Assembly: GCA_034766995.1 (NCBI GenBank)
Contig: CM068315.1
Span: forward strand, 40,021,318-40,085,317
From: Acanthacorydalis orientalis
Taxonomy: Eukaryota; Arthropoda; Insecta; Megaloptera; Corydalidae
Direction: 5' to 3'
Length of the DNA: 64,000 nucleotides
Part shown: positions 37,991 through 49,325 of the stretch, piece after piece
Layout: each line of letters begins with the position of its first letter
Position numbering within the stretch: the first letter of the stretch is position 1
Notes under the pieces: model-generated
What the model saw: the letters and a program-made list of their open reading frames with translations, nothing else
Databases searched by the model: none
Told to the model about the DNA's origin: nothing
Made by a program: the position numbers and the translations under genes

Positions 37991-39039
37991 TATAAGTCAT
38001 TAGTTTATTTATTAGATATTACTGCCCGGAATCAAATATCTAAACAATCGTTCTTAAAAAGTTATAGAATTGTGAAATGAAGACAAGAAAGTGTAAAAAT
38101 ACTACTATTTATATAAATAAATAATTAAAAAAGTATATATTAAAATTCTTCAAATTTATTGAAAGTAATAAAAAAATAAAATAAAAAATACGCTTATTAT
38201 AAAGAAACAAACAATATAAATAATATATAACGAAATTGAGTTAAAAGTAATCTTATTAAAATTTGTATTGAATATAAAATGAAATTGTCAAACATTCAAG
38301 CTTATACATATGAAAAAAATTTAAAGCAACTCTATGAATGCATATGGTGGAAAGTAAATATTGATACTACAATTTAAAATGTAAATCTGTTTAAAATACA
38401 AACCAAATAAAATTTATTACGACATTCTGCAAAAAAACACTGACTCAGAAGATATGAAGGGAAAAAACTAATTACTCATGCATTGAAATCTCTAGTGCAG
38501 TTGAAATAACCAAAAGACTAAAGTCAAAAAAAATAGTACATCATTAAGTATAAAATATTCGTAGAGAGTAATAGTTAGTCATTTAATAAATTTTATTTGT
38601 ATGTATGTGTTATATATGTATGGAAGCATGCATATACGTAAAGTGTACAAAGTTCAAGATGTTTTTAAGCGTATTATTTTACTAAGAAATGTTTGAATAA
38701 AGTATTCACAATGAATAAATTGAACATGAAGTATTTCAAATTAAATTTTCGTTTTAAAAAATGATAAAATGATAAAATTTATACTTTTTATCAACAATAA
38801 AATTTATAAGAATGTAACGTGTCTTGCATGCATTCTCTTCATTAATTAATGTTATAAAATTCTAAGACTGTTTGCGAATATTATTTAATGAATTAATTAC
38901 TATTACGTATAGTAGTTTTAATCATTATCATGTCCAATTTAATTACATAAATTTAAAAAATAAGCGAGCATAGAAATGCATAGGTGGTTCTCTTAATTGT
39001 GCTCAGTAGTTTAAAATTGTATGTCTAGATATAATTATA

Positions 39040-39078
<39 letters not shown>

Positions 39079-39499
39079 TGAATTGTAAAATATATATTAA
39101 AAATGTATTTTTTTTTTTGATTATGCATGCATAATTAATGTTCTGAGACTAACTTTTACCAGACTAAGTCCGGTCAATGTACATATCTCTATATCTTCTA
39201 ATATTGAATCTGATTTGTCTGTTGAACTTTTCTTTTGCTGACTTTGTCACATTGATTGATGGCAGAATGTACTAACAGCACTTTAAAAAAATATTTCTAG
39301 GGAAAAAGTTGGGAAAATATTATTTTATTTTTATAATGTATTCAATAATTTGTATTCTCATTCTAATAAAAATTGAAGAAGTGATTTAAATAGATGACAT
39401 GTAACACATTCGATTCGTTCAATTGGAAAAAAAGAAACAAAAATTAAAAAAAATATTTCCAGATACAGAAAAGGAAACTGGAAATAAGACATATTTGTA

Positions 39500-39602
39500 C
39501 CACACTAATTGGTCTGAGAATCATCAATCACTAATTCCGTTGGTACGATGACACTGATCGACCGGCGGCTATTCAAATGATTTTTTCACTTATGTGTGTC
39601 AG
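39500..39602 (+). promoter_or_regulatory. Second candidate first exon / promoter island
   Basis: A G+C-richer, CpG-containing island (about 39.50-39.83 kb) in otherwise AT-rich DNA, with a strong donor TGTCAG|GTTAGT at 39603. No coding frame or transposon ends were seen. It could be an alternative first exon of the reductase, 9 kb upstream of exon 1, or an enhancer. Confidence 0.2.
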
Positions 39603-39845
39603 GTTAGTGGCGTGCAAACAGAATACCTACGACTCGAGTTCGTTGCATCATATGTCTTGTAATAGCGAATATGTTTTGTCGTCGATGTTGATTGCGTGTT
39701 AACAGTGACCGGGACATACGATTACTTTCTTTTTCTGAGGAAACTTTCTTTGGACGCGCTGCCTATCGCCAATAGCGAGTGAAAACGATCTAAACGTATC
39801 AGTTGTCACATATTATGTCATACAAACATACATACATATATATTT

Positions 39846-39901
<56 letters not shown>

Positions 39902-40643
39902 ATGATTTGTATGAATATATGGTAAAGAGTTTGCTTTTGCAATCAATGTATGATTTTTACTATTCGATTAGTTTATTTTAATAACAAGTTGTTTTATATC
40001 TACATGTGAATGTGTGTGTATTCTTGAAACACGTTTAAAATATGCGATTTAATTAATCGAGTACCGGTAAAAGTTTATTACCGAGCACTTGAAATTTTAA
40101 ATTGTATGTTATATGAGCATTAATAATAATTGTATTCATTGTTCCGTGAACGTTATGTAAAACAAAATTCGTGTATTTTTGTACCAACAAATATGTGGGC
40201 CAAACGTTTTCTGCGATTCGTTACGGATAGTTGTTCATATTAGGTTGGCCGGAAAATTTCCCTGCATTTCTTAGAATGTTCAGACATTTTTTTAAAAAAT
40301 AGTTTTTCTATGTTTAATTGTGTTTACAATATTATCAAAATTTAAGTTAATTAACATTTTGAATTTTATACAGATTGAATTCACATCTCAAAATTTTATT
40401 TTATTAAAATAACTAATAACATATTTTTTCACGAATATTTTTTTCCTCCCCAACAAGCTACAAATTTTTATTTAAAATGAACTTTTTCTGTACAATAGAC
40501 CTTTAACGGAATTGTTATCGAAATTTATACAAAAAGCAATAAAAAATATCCAATAATCAATTATCGAACTAAAAAAAATTGCCAATTTATGAGGCGAGTG
40601 AAAATTTATTGTAAATTTTTTACAATAAGTATAGAATCAAGTG

Positions 40644-41184
40644 TTAGTTGTAAAAATTAATTTGGTGCTTTTAAACTGAATCAATTGTAACTGTCTTAAA
40701 TTAAAATATTTTCTCGTCGTTTAAGGATTTTCAAGTACTAACCTTAGCATTTAAAAAATATATTTATCTTGGGCAAGTTTTTTATGTCGGGCAAGCACTT
40801 GGCACAACCACACAAAACAGTAGTTAACACGATGTCGTCCGAAAAGCAATATATAAGGCATTGCATACTTTTCGTCTTCCGGTTGAAAAAAAAATGGTGC
40901 CGGCATCTCGGAAATGATTTGTTCAGCTTTGAGGGAAGGTGTTGTAACACATGAAACATGCAAAAAAATACTAAAACAGTGGAAGAGATCCAGGTATACA
41001 TTGCGAGTTCAACGACTCAAACCCGCCATCTTGACAAGATATATTTCAGTTATCCGACAAATGGAGCAAAGTTATAAAAAATAATGAAGCAGATTTTGAG
41101 GATTGAAGTGTATTCCATTTTTCTATAAACATTAATTTTTAATAAAAAAAGGAACTATTAATTTGTATGCGTATATTATTGTAA
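40644..41184 (+). mobile_element. Mariner B deletion derivative, ~540 bp
   Basis: Starts TTAGTTGTAAAAATTAATTT. The transposase start reads MSSEKQYIRHCILFVFRLKK at 40829, is frameshifted at an A-run, then resumes as ICSALREGVVTH. The remainder matches the copy at 5.1 kb. The right end is degenerate near 41184. Small open frames on either strand here are debris. Confidence 0.8.
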
Positions 41185-41628
41185 TATAAATAAAACTTTT
41201 AGTTTTCTTCTTTATAAAAAAAATTATACGGGTATTTCTATAACACTTCAACTATTAAGTCTATTTATAAAATTTAAAACCTGCACATTTCATTCATATT
41301 TATTTTATACCTTTCATTTTGATGTTCAAATGTCGATTCTATACACTATTGTAGTATTCAATCCTTTGCATTGAGAGATTTTTTCATCTCGCCTACCAGC
41401 AACTCGAATATATTTTTTAACAAAATAACAAGTAAAAAATAACATGAAATAAAATGGTATAGCATTGTAAAAAAATTCTTCATACAAATAAAACTTCAGA
41501 AATGCATTTATTAATTCATGTTTTATAAAAAAATAATATTGTTATTTGTTAGATTTACTATGTCTCCTCAGAGGGGGCAGTCGAGTGAAAAGGGTTAACA
41601 AGCGGTCTGAGTAATGATTAAAAAAAAC

Positions 41629-41703
41629 ACGACTATGACATGATTCTAACCTATAAATTTCGGATTAGAATTCCGACATCTTATCCATCAGGCTATACAT
41701 TAT
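41629..41703 (-). pseudogene. tRNA-Arg(TCT)-like relic or tRNA-derived SINE head
   Basis: On the minus strand, TAGCCTGATGGATAAGATGT resembles a tRNA A box and D arm. GTCGGAATTCTAATCCGAAA is an anticodon arm with TCT centred in ATTCTAA, and GGTTAGAATCATG resembles a B box. A T-run follows at 41620-41628, as for Pol III termination. The acceptor stem no longer pairs, so this is not a working tRNA gene. Confidence 0.55.
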
Positions 41704-41936
41704 TGTATTTTATCGCAATCATTTTATAATAAATATATTTCAGTATACACTTACATTTAATACATGTGTATAAAATATATTTTCACAGGTCATGTAACGT
41801 TTTTAAATTTATTTGTCATGCTCAAACAGAGATTTGTTACTAATTATATTCAAAGAAAGTATCACATTGATGTTTTAAAAGTAAACAAAACACACCACAA
41901 GCATTACTTGAATATATGAACATTAATATATTACAG

Positions 41937-41976
<40 letters not shown>

Positions 41977-42293
41977 GGTAGATATTAGATAAATATATAC
42001 TTAATTGAAAATATGTTTATAGGGTGTCATCTCTTATTTATGCCAATCACACATGTTTTATAGTTGCTCAAAAAAAATGTGTCTGTTTGTCTAAATCAAT
42101 GACTAATATTAACAAAATATCTATTTATCTAGTATAAATATAATATTGTAATGATTTGAATATAGTTATTTGAAAAAGAAGTAATAAATTATATATCTTT
42201 GTTTCCTAGTAGAAATTAAACAAATTTTCATTTAAGTAATGTGAGATGAATTCAGTTTGAATGTGAGCATTTTTAAAAATCAAATATGATTTA

Positions 42294-42296
<3 letters not shown>

Positions 42297-42338
<42 letters not shown>

Positions 42339-42358
42339 GTATATGTATATATATATAC
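42297..42358. repeat. (AT)n microsatellite with ATGT interruptions
   Basis: TA run with three ATGTAT steps near its right end. A similar tract at 43621-43679 follows the mariner D miniature. Confidence 0.96.
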
Positions 42359-42795
42359 AACACAGTATATTTCACAAATTATTCCATAAATATAATTTCA
42401 ATTATGCAAAATGAAAAAAAGCAATTTATGTAGATGAGGACTCCCACGTTTAGTTAGAGCTAATCGGTAGGTGGCTGTCAAAGTAGAGATATATTTTTTA
42501 CTTCCTTTTTCGATAAATATGTTTTTTCTTTAACAAAAAGTCATTGCAATTTCTTAAAGTAATTCAGGTCATTACATAAGATCATCAACCCCTCGACATA
42601 CAAAGACGTCTCTGATACGTAATATGTTTCTTATGCCATTCTAAAAATTGACGTCTCTGAGTTGCACGCAGATTTAATACGCTTTTGCTCAGGTTCAAAG
42701 CAAATGTCAGAAAAAAAATATTTTATACGTTCAGTGTTAAAGTGTGAACCATAGAAACGAACTCTGCAACTTTTGTGTTTTAAATTTGTACAAAA

Positions 42796-43008
42796 GTGAT
42801 AGTGAAAGCCAAATGGGCTATAGGAGTGAGGGTGTGTTTTCCTGAACATATACCTTTCACTGGTAAAAAGCAATATACTGCAAAGATATGTCATGTGTGC
42901 ACAAAAAATAATATGAGAAGTAAAACGACTTGGCAATGTAAAAAATATCAAATACCTTTACATTTACCAGAATGCTTCGAAAAGTTTCATACTCTACAGG
43001 ACTATTGA
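42796..43008 (+). pseudogene. piggyBac transposase C-terminal Cys-rich remnant
   Basis: A 70-codon frame ends with VCTKNN, TTWQCKKYQIPLHLPECFEKFHTLQDY. The spacing C-x2-C...C-x2 (second Cys now Tyr)...C-F..FH resembles the Cys/His zinc-binding domain that closes piggyBac transposases (usually ...CxxC...LC..CF..YH). Upstream sequence (42.43-42.79 kb) is of similar composition but its frames are broken. No TTAA-bounded ends were identified. It is a relic of a once-autonomous element, possibly a source for the miniature elements in this window, though that link is not shown. Confidence 0.6.
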
Positions 43009-43424
43009 ATTATTGTTTAATTTGTTATTTAATTATTCTTTATTAATTTTTGTTATTAGTATTGAATTATAATATTTAGCAATGTATAAATATTCTTTTC
43101 TTTGTTCAGCTTACACAAATATTAAGCTAAAAAATGAATAGTGAATTTGGTCATATCGAATTTAAATTTATTCATATATCAAAAGGTTTAATATGTACAG
43201 AATTTTTTTATAATGTTGTTCTTTTAAAATCAAGCCATCATGAATTAATTATTTCTATTGTATGTGTATGGAAAACTATGTGAGTTTTGCATGTCTATTT
43301 TTGTCTCGATATAAACATGTATTGGTGGAAATAGTAATGTTTTAAAAAAATATACTATTTACCTATAACTTCTGTGCTCTGATAAAATAAATCACTCGTA
43401 CAAGAAATGTCGAATTATACAAGA

Positions 43425-43609
43425 TTTGACAATTTAATTCCCGGATTGGCACAATGAAAAGAAACCAAATTTAAGTAACACGAAAAATGTTTGATATTTA
43501 TTCAAAGTAATATCTGTTTTCTTAAGTACACTTACTGCAACTTCTCTTTTTGGTTTAATTTCATGTAAATTTAGTTTTTCACCGTCAATTCGGGAATTAA
43601 TTTGCCAAA
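43425..43609. mobile_element. Mariner D miniature (MITE), 185 bp
   Basis: Ends TTTGACAATTTAATTCCCGG and TTCGGGAATTAATTTGCCAA are inverted repeats matching lineage D at 22.3 kb. The adjoining AGAAAC..TAAGTAACACGAAAAATGTTTGATA segment is shared too. Almost everything internal is gone, so it is a very small non-autonomous derivative next to a microsatellite. Confidence 0.85.
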
Positions 43610-43616
43610 TATCGTT

Positions 43617-43680
<64 letters not shown>

Positions 43681-43681
<1 letters not shown>

Positions 43682-46325
43682 AATAGATTAAGTTTTGTTA
43701 ATAAAACAAGTTAAAAAAATAAAGTTGAATAAAAGTTCGTTATTGAAATTTGAAACAAAAAAATATTAAAAAAATGTCAAAAAAGTTTACATGTGATTCT
43801 GTAACTGATGATATTAAAGAATTATATAAAAAACAAATAAATAAATTATAGTTATTCGTATTTCAATAGCAAATGACTTTGTCCTTGCTTTTATAAAACA
43901 TTTTTTGTCAAAATATTTACTTTTTAATCAGTATTTATTTTTCAAATTTTATCCTCAAAAAACACATATTAGTGTTTATACAAATTTTACGATTGTATGT
44001 TCAAACAAATGATTTTATTACGATGACTTAAGATTTAAATAAATATTAACATTTTATTATATTCTGAATGAGTTTCGACTTATGATCTGTAATAGTGTCA
44101 ATATTCTTTTTCGTAGAATATATTTTAAGAAAATATTTTAATATTTATTTAAACGTTAAAAACATTTAACGTCAAACGTTTGTTCAAATGAATTACTTTT
44201 GATTTTAATTTTTTTGCAGTTTTTTTGTATCTTATTGAGATCTAATAGTCTACAATGAGCATATCTTTTTTAAAATAAAATTTAAATAACGAATTGAATG
44301 AGGTATCATTTTTCGAATAATTGCTTTTGATTATTATGTAATTATTTTTTTTATTTATGATATATTTGCTGGTTTTTACTACATTTAATGTGCTACTAGT
44401 ATTTTTTTTATTTCTTTCAAAATTTATCAGAAAATTTTAACAAAAACTTTTTATAATATTTCATTTCTGTAGATTTTATTTCTTTTACTTTTTTAAGTTT
44501 ATATTTTATTTCAATTGAGGTATCCTTTTATTAGAAATTATTGTAACAGTACTGCTGTTTTTTTGATTATCTTTTTTTAATTTCAACGCTTATTATTTAA
44601 ACAGTGATTCGAAAAAGTCATTAATAGTTCTTTATACAGTTTGGGTACTGAGCATAAATTTATCTTTCTCAGAGCATAAACTACAGAAAAAATTGATAGT
44701 TGAATATCAGTAATTAATAGTTCTTAGATTATTTCCCACAACATTGAAGTATTTATTAATATACATTTTTTAGCTCTTAGTTTTTTACTGAAATATTTTT
44801 TTAATATCATTAATAATTTTTGAATACTTCTTTTTATTTTCTTTTATTGAAACATCGATTATATCATGTTTTTTGTACATGAAATCTGTGTTTAAGAAGG
44901 ACTTAATATAGTTAATATGAAAAAAATAAATAAAATAAGATTATGAAGTAAGATTAATTCGTATTTACGATAAATAGTCAAACAATCGATTCTTTTCTTT
45001 ATTTACTCTTAAAGTATAAAATTTTAAGAATATGTTTCTCCAGAGATTTGTCAAAATGCGTAAAACTATGGATGCCATATACAGTTTACTATCTAATGAG
45101 TTCGATTGAAGAAAACTTGGAAAAAAGTTAAACTGAATTTTCAATCAAATGTCAAAAAAATTCAGTTCAAAAACTAGTCTCTTCTGGTTATCTAGTTTTT
45201 TTATTCTATTGAATCTCCAATTGAAAAAAACATTATTTACACTAATAAATTTAACAGAATTTCTTTATTTTTCCAAATTACAATAGATTGTATTTGATAC
45301 TTTTAAAGCGTTTTTCTCGAAATAGCATTTTAAAATTAATTATTATAATTTCTTCAAAATTAGTAGTTTGATAGACTCGAAGTTTCACACAAATATAGTG
45401 TAAGAGTCCTTTTTATGAATAGATGGTGACATATAATCCTTTTTTTGATAGATAATCTGAACTATGGAAATTATAATATGAATTATAGTATTTTAACTGC
45501 AAAAACATAACTCATTTAACTGTAAAAATCGATAATTTTTTTAAATAATCTACATTCTTTTAATTTGGAAGTTTTTTGTTAGATTATTGTGTATTAAAAT
45601 TTATTTTTAACAAAAAACTGTTCAATTTTTAAATTTTGTACGATCTAATGTGCATATAATCTGTCAACCATCAATGGAAACATTCTGTAGGACGCCATAT
45701 ATCGTGGATAATAACAGGTGTAAATTTATATAAATATGGATAAAGAAAAGAACCATAGTTCCATAAAATATGAATAAAAATGTTAATAAAATTGTTAACA
45801 GATATACTGCAGTTTTTTTTGAAGAAAAATCTAAATTTGATATATTATTAGGGCTCTAAATCTAACCGTCTTGGTAATGCTGTAATTTCAAAACTAAGAA
45901 ATGTAAATATCTGATATTTTTTTAATTCAGGATATGTATTTTAGGTATATTTTTTATTCGATTTTTTCCATCCCATAACAAAAACATGGAAAAGTAAAAT
46001 AAATGGATGCAGAGATTTATTATATTTCATTTGGAAATTATTTGTTTGAGATAAAAATTCGGGACTTAAATAGTTCTATATAAAATAGAACCACATTTAT
46101 TGTTTTATGGATGCAGGTTTTATGTACATATTGAAATATAAAATAAATTAATATTTGTTATTTTTATTTTTTTTAATGCTCAGGATTCTGAACAATGCTC
46201 ATTAGTCTATCACTAATAAAAAATCAAAAACAGAATATAATTATATAATATAAGAACAAGATAAATAGAGAAAAATATGAATAACAGATTAATTAAAAAA
46301 GTGTTTTATCCTCTGTAGGCAATTA
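43681..46325. other. AT-rich DNA, no gene seen
   Basis: No open frame of note, no terminal repeats and no microsatellite; a plain A+T-rich stretch, with one weak foldback-repeat fragment at 44.66 kb. Confidence 0.6.
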
Positions 46326-46897
46326 TTAAGTTGGTAGGAAAATAATTGCAGTTTTTGTTTTCTGAATTCTAATGTTAATTTTTTTCAATGAAAGTGTCAT
46401 TCCATCGTACACATGTTAATATCATTTTAAAGTACATTTTTCGGCCTGTATTTTGGTAACATTAGCATTGATTTTATTATTAATTTTTCTTTAATTTGAG
46501 CTACTGAATTAAAGATGGAAAAGAAGCAAATATTAGCAATTTTTGTATTAATTCAAAACGGGTGGTAAATCAGCAGAAACTGTTCGAAAACTTAACGATG
46601 CTTTTGGTGTGGGTACTGTTAACCAACGTACGGTGCAATGGTGGTTTCAAAAATTTCGTGCTGGGAACGAAAGCCTTAAAGATGAAGAAGGTCGCGACTG
46701 TCCTCCAGTTGACAATGACCAACTGAAAACATTAGTTGAATCAGAACCACGCTTAACAATTTGAAAGCTTGCACAAAAGTTAGGGGTTAGTCACACAATA
46801 GATCTGGATCACTTAAAACAGCCAGAAAAATCAAAAAAGCTCGATACGTATATGAATTTGAAGGTCATAAACTGCAATTATTTTTCTACCAACCTAA
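46326..46897 (+). mobile_element. Mariner A deletion derivative, 572 bp
   Basis: Ends TTAAGTTGGTAGGAAAATAA and CTACCAACCTAA, TA on both sides. It holds the start of the transposase in the + frame: MEKKQILAIF, then after one frameshift VRKLNDAFGVGTVNQRTVQW and DEEGRD, to KSKKLDTY. It then jumps straight to the right terminus. Lies 1.8 kb upstream of the reductase coding exons. Confidence 0.87.
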
Positions 46898-48640
46898 TAG
46901 AATATACAGTGTTCGACACTGTGGCTAAATTTATTTTCATAAATGAATTTCCACTCCAAACAAATTATATATATTTTTTTCTGATTATAAATGTTTAATA
47001 ATTGATTACTATGATTGGAGCTTATGCACATTTCGATAAGCATGGTTTGTCAGAATTTGAAATTGATTTGTGAATAAGAAAATAGTTTCGCAATATTTAA
47101 GATTTTCATTACGATATTCCTTTTATAGATAACATTTTGATTCTATTATACAATGTAATTTTTAAGACTATTCACTATATTTTACAAATATTGAACTATC
47201 CAGTTTTTATCTATTTCTTTCCTACACATATTTCTTCAAAGAAAATTCAAGAATTCATTTTAAGTAAAATTACTAATACACTTTTCTCTATTCAAAATAA
47301 AAAAAAAACTTCTACAAACAGGGAACCTCAAAATGTATAATATATGATAAAAATTTAAGACAAACTAAAAATATACAATTAATTAGTCTTTTTTTTCTGT
47401 ATCACTAATTGAAATTAAATTCAAAAAAAGAACTATAGCCCTAATTTAGAATTAAATTTTTAATGGATTTATTTTGGCCAGTACCTAATTTTAGGTAGCG
47501 TTAATAGAATTTTTTGAAGTTTATTTTGGAATAATATTTTTTATACGTAATTTATTAGTTGTTATTTATATATATATATACTTTATTGAAGTTATTAAAT
47601 AAATGAATTATTTTATGACAGTGAAAATTTATACGATAGAAATAATCTCGTACAAAATACTTTTTTTTAATTATTGCGTTCGATTGACCGTGACTCATGA
47701 AGAATTTCTAAATGATATTTTAATATTTGTATAACATAATTAAATTGAACCTACAACGTACTCGATGTCATTATTTACTTGTAACTTTTTGGTTCATACA
47801 AAATAATTCTAAGCGAAACACTGTACATTCATACGCATTCAATTTAATCGCCTGGAGCATATAAAATGAATTATCTTGTCACCATTATATCAGACCATAA
47901 CCTAAAAATCGACAATGAGCTTTGTTGTAACGGTTATTTGTCGATTGACACAGATAACACTTAATAATTCAAAGAAAATTAATAATAGGCATGATGAACT
48001 CACCTGGCTTATTTTGATTATTACTTTTTGTTATTTTTTTTTATATACATCGATTGATCTCTGTACACGTACAGTTATGTTTCAAGTGCATCGAAGCATG
48101 TTGTATACAAATACAAGTCACTTGTGTTTAAAGTATATATTTAAATAGAATATTTTGACACCTTTAAGCATGTTTGTTTATCGCACGAAGAAATTTTTAC
48201 GTTCAGTAAACATTCGAATAAAAAAAGTGTGCTAAATAATAAATTGTTTTATGTTCGAACATGAGATTTAATTATTTTCAGTATTTTTTTTACAGCTTAC
48301 GAAAAGTTGTTTATAACTTTTAAGATATAAACAGATATTACGCAAGTTTTCTATTCAGAATTTCGTATTTAACATAATAATATTCAATAAGTCTTTAAAA
48401 AAAAAGTATTTTTATCAATAGAAGTAAATACGTTAACATTCTTTTTATTTTATAAAGCTCTAACGTTATCTCTTAAAATCTCATTGCTTAAAATTATCCC
48501 TTAAATATATATTAAATAATATAAAATAATATAAATAATATTAAATGTATATAAATATATATTATATATTAAACTCCCATTTCTTAAAATTTTCATATTT
48601 TTTTTTATACATAATTTATATTTGTTATATTTTTTTGCAG
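46898..48640. other. DNA upstream of reductase exon 1
   Basis: A foldback-repeat fragment at 46.92-47.07 kb, otherwise single-copy-looking AT-rich sequence. It ends in the exon 1 acceptor, so it is read here as intron, not promoter. Confidence 0.5.
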
Positions 48641-48958
48641 CGTTCAACAACCAAAATGACTATAGAGGCATTAGTGCCAGCAGAATCGCTGGCAGCTGTT
48701 GGCGTCGGTGCACTTGGAGCATATGCTTTACCGCCTCCATCGACCGAAACCGAAGTACGCGCTTGTCCACTCTCACCGATCCGTTCTTTCTATGCCGGTG
48801 CCCGTTTATTAGTGACCGGCGGTACCGGATTCATGGGCAAACTCCTCGTCGAAAAAGTCTTACGTTCGTGTCCAGAGGTTGAAGCCATCTATCTGCTTGT
48901 ACGTGCAAAGAAAGGAAAAAGTACAGCGACGAGAGTCAATGAAATATTCGAAGATCCG
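48641..48958 (+). CDS. Reductase exon 1 (15 nt of 5' UTR plus codons 1-101)
   Basis: A pyrimidine-rich tract ending TTTTTTTGCAG (to 48640) is a strong acceptor, so this is not the transcript's first exon. ATG at 48656 sits in an insect-like CAAAATG context. The exon encodes a short N-terminal leader with an Ala/Gly hydrophobic stretch, then YAGARLLVTGGTGFMGK, the Rossmann dinucleotide-binding start of NAD_binding_4 proteins. The donor is CCG|GTACGA at 48959, phase 0. Open frame continues upstream to 48545 but only through AT-rich intron sequence. Confidence 0.93.
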
Positions 48959-49183
48959 GTACGATTGTTTATTTAATAACATCATTTCCATCTCATTAAA
49001 AGTACTTACAAATTACTAGTTACCCGAAACACTTGAATTAATTAAACATCTTGAATTTATTTTTGAAATTGAATTGAATCGTTTTGTTATAATGCAAGTT
49101 CTTTTTTATTTAATTTCTGAAGTATAATTCATACATATTCTTTATAATTATACTTAAGTCCGTATGTTGCAAATAAAAATAAA

Positions 49184-49214
<31 letters not shown>

Positions 49215-49274
49215 AGTAAAGAATATATAAACAAAGCAGGATATTAAAAGTAAGTGAAAAAAGTTTTGTCTTTA

Positions 49275-49325
<51 letters not shown>

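Noticed and set aside
48545..48655. Upstream ATG giving a 37-residue N-terminal extension of the reductase
   Set aside because: The extension is AT-rich Ile/Tyr/Phe sequence running through a splice acceptor tract; the conserved protein starts after the acceptor at 48640.
48622..48882. 86-codon frame overlapping reductase exon 1
   Set aside because: It is an out-of-frame shadow of the real exon with no domain.
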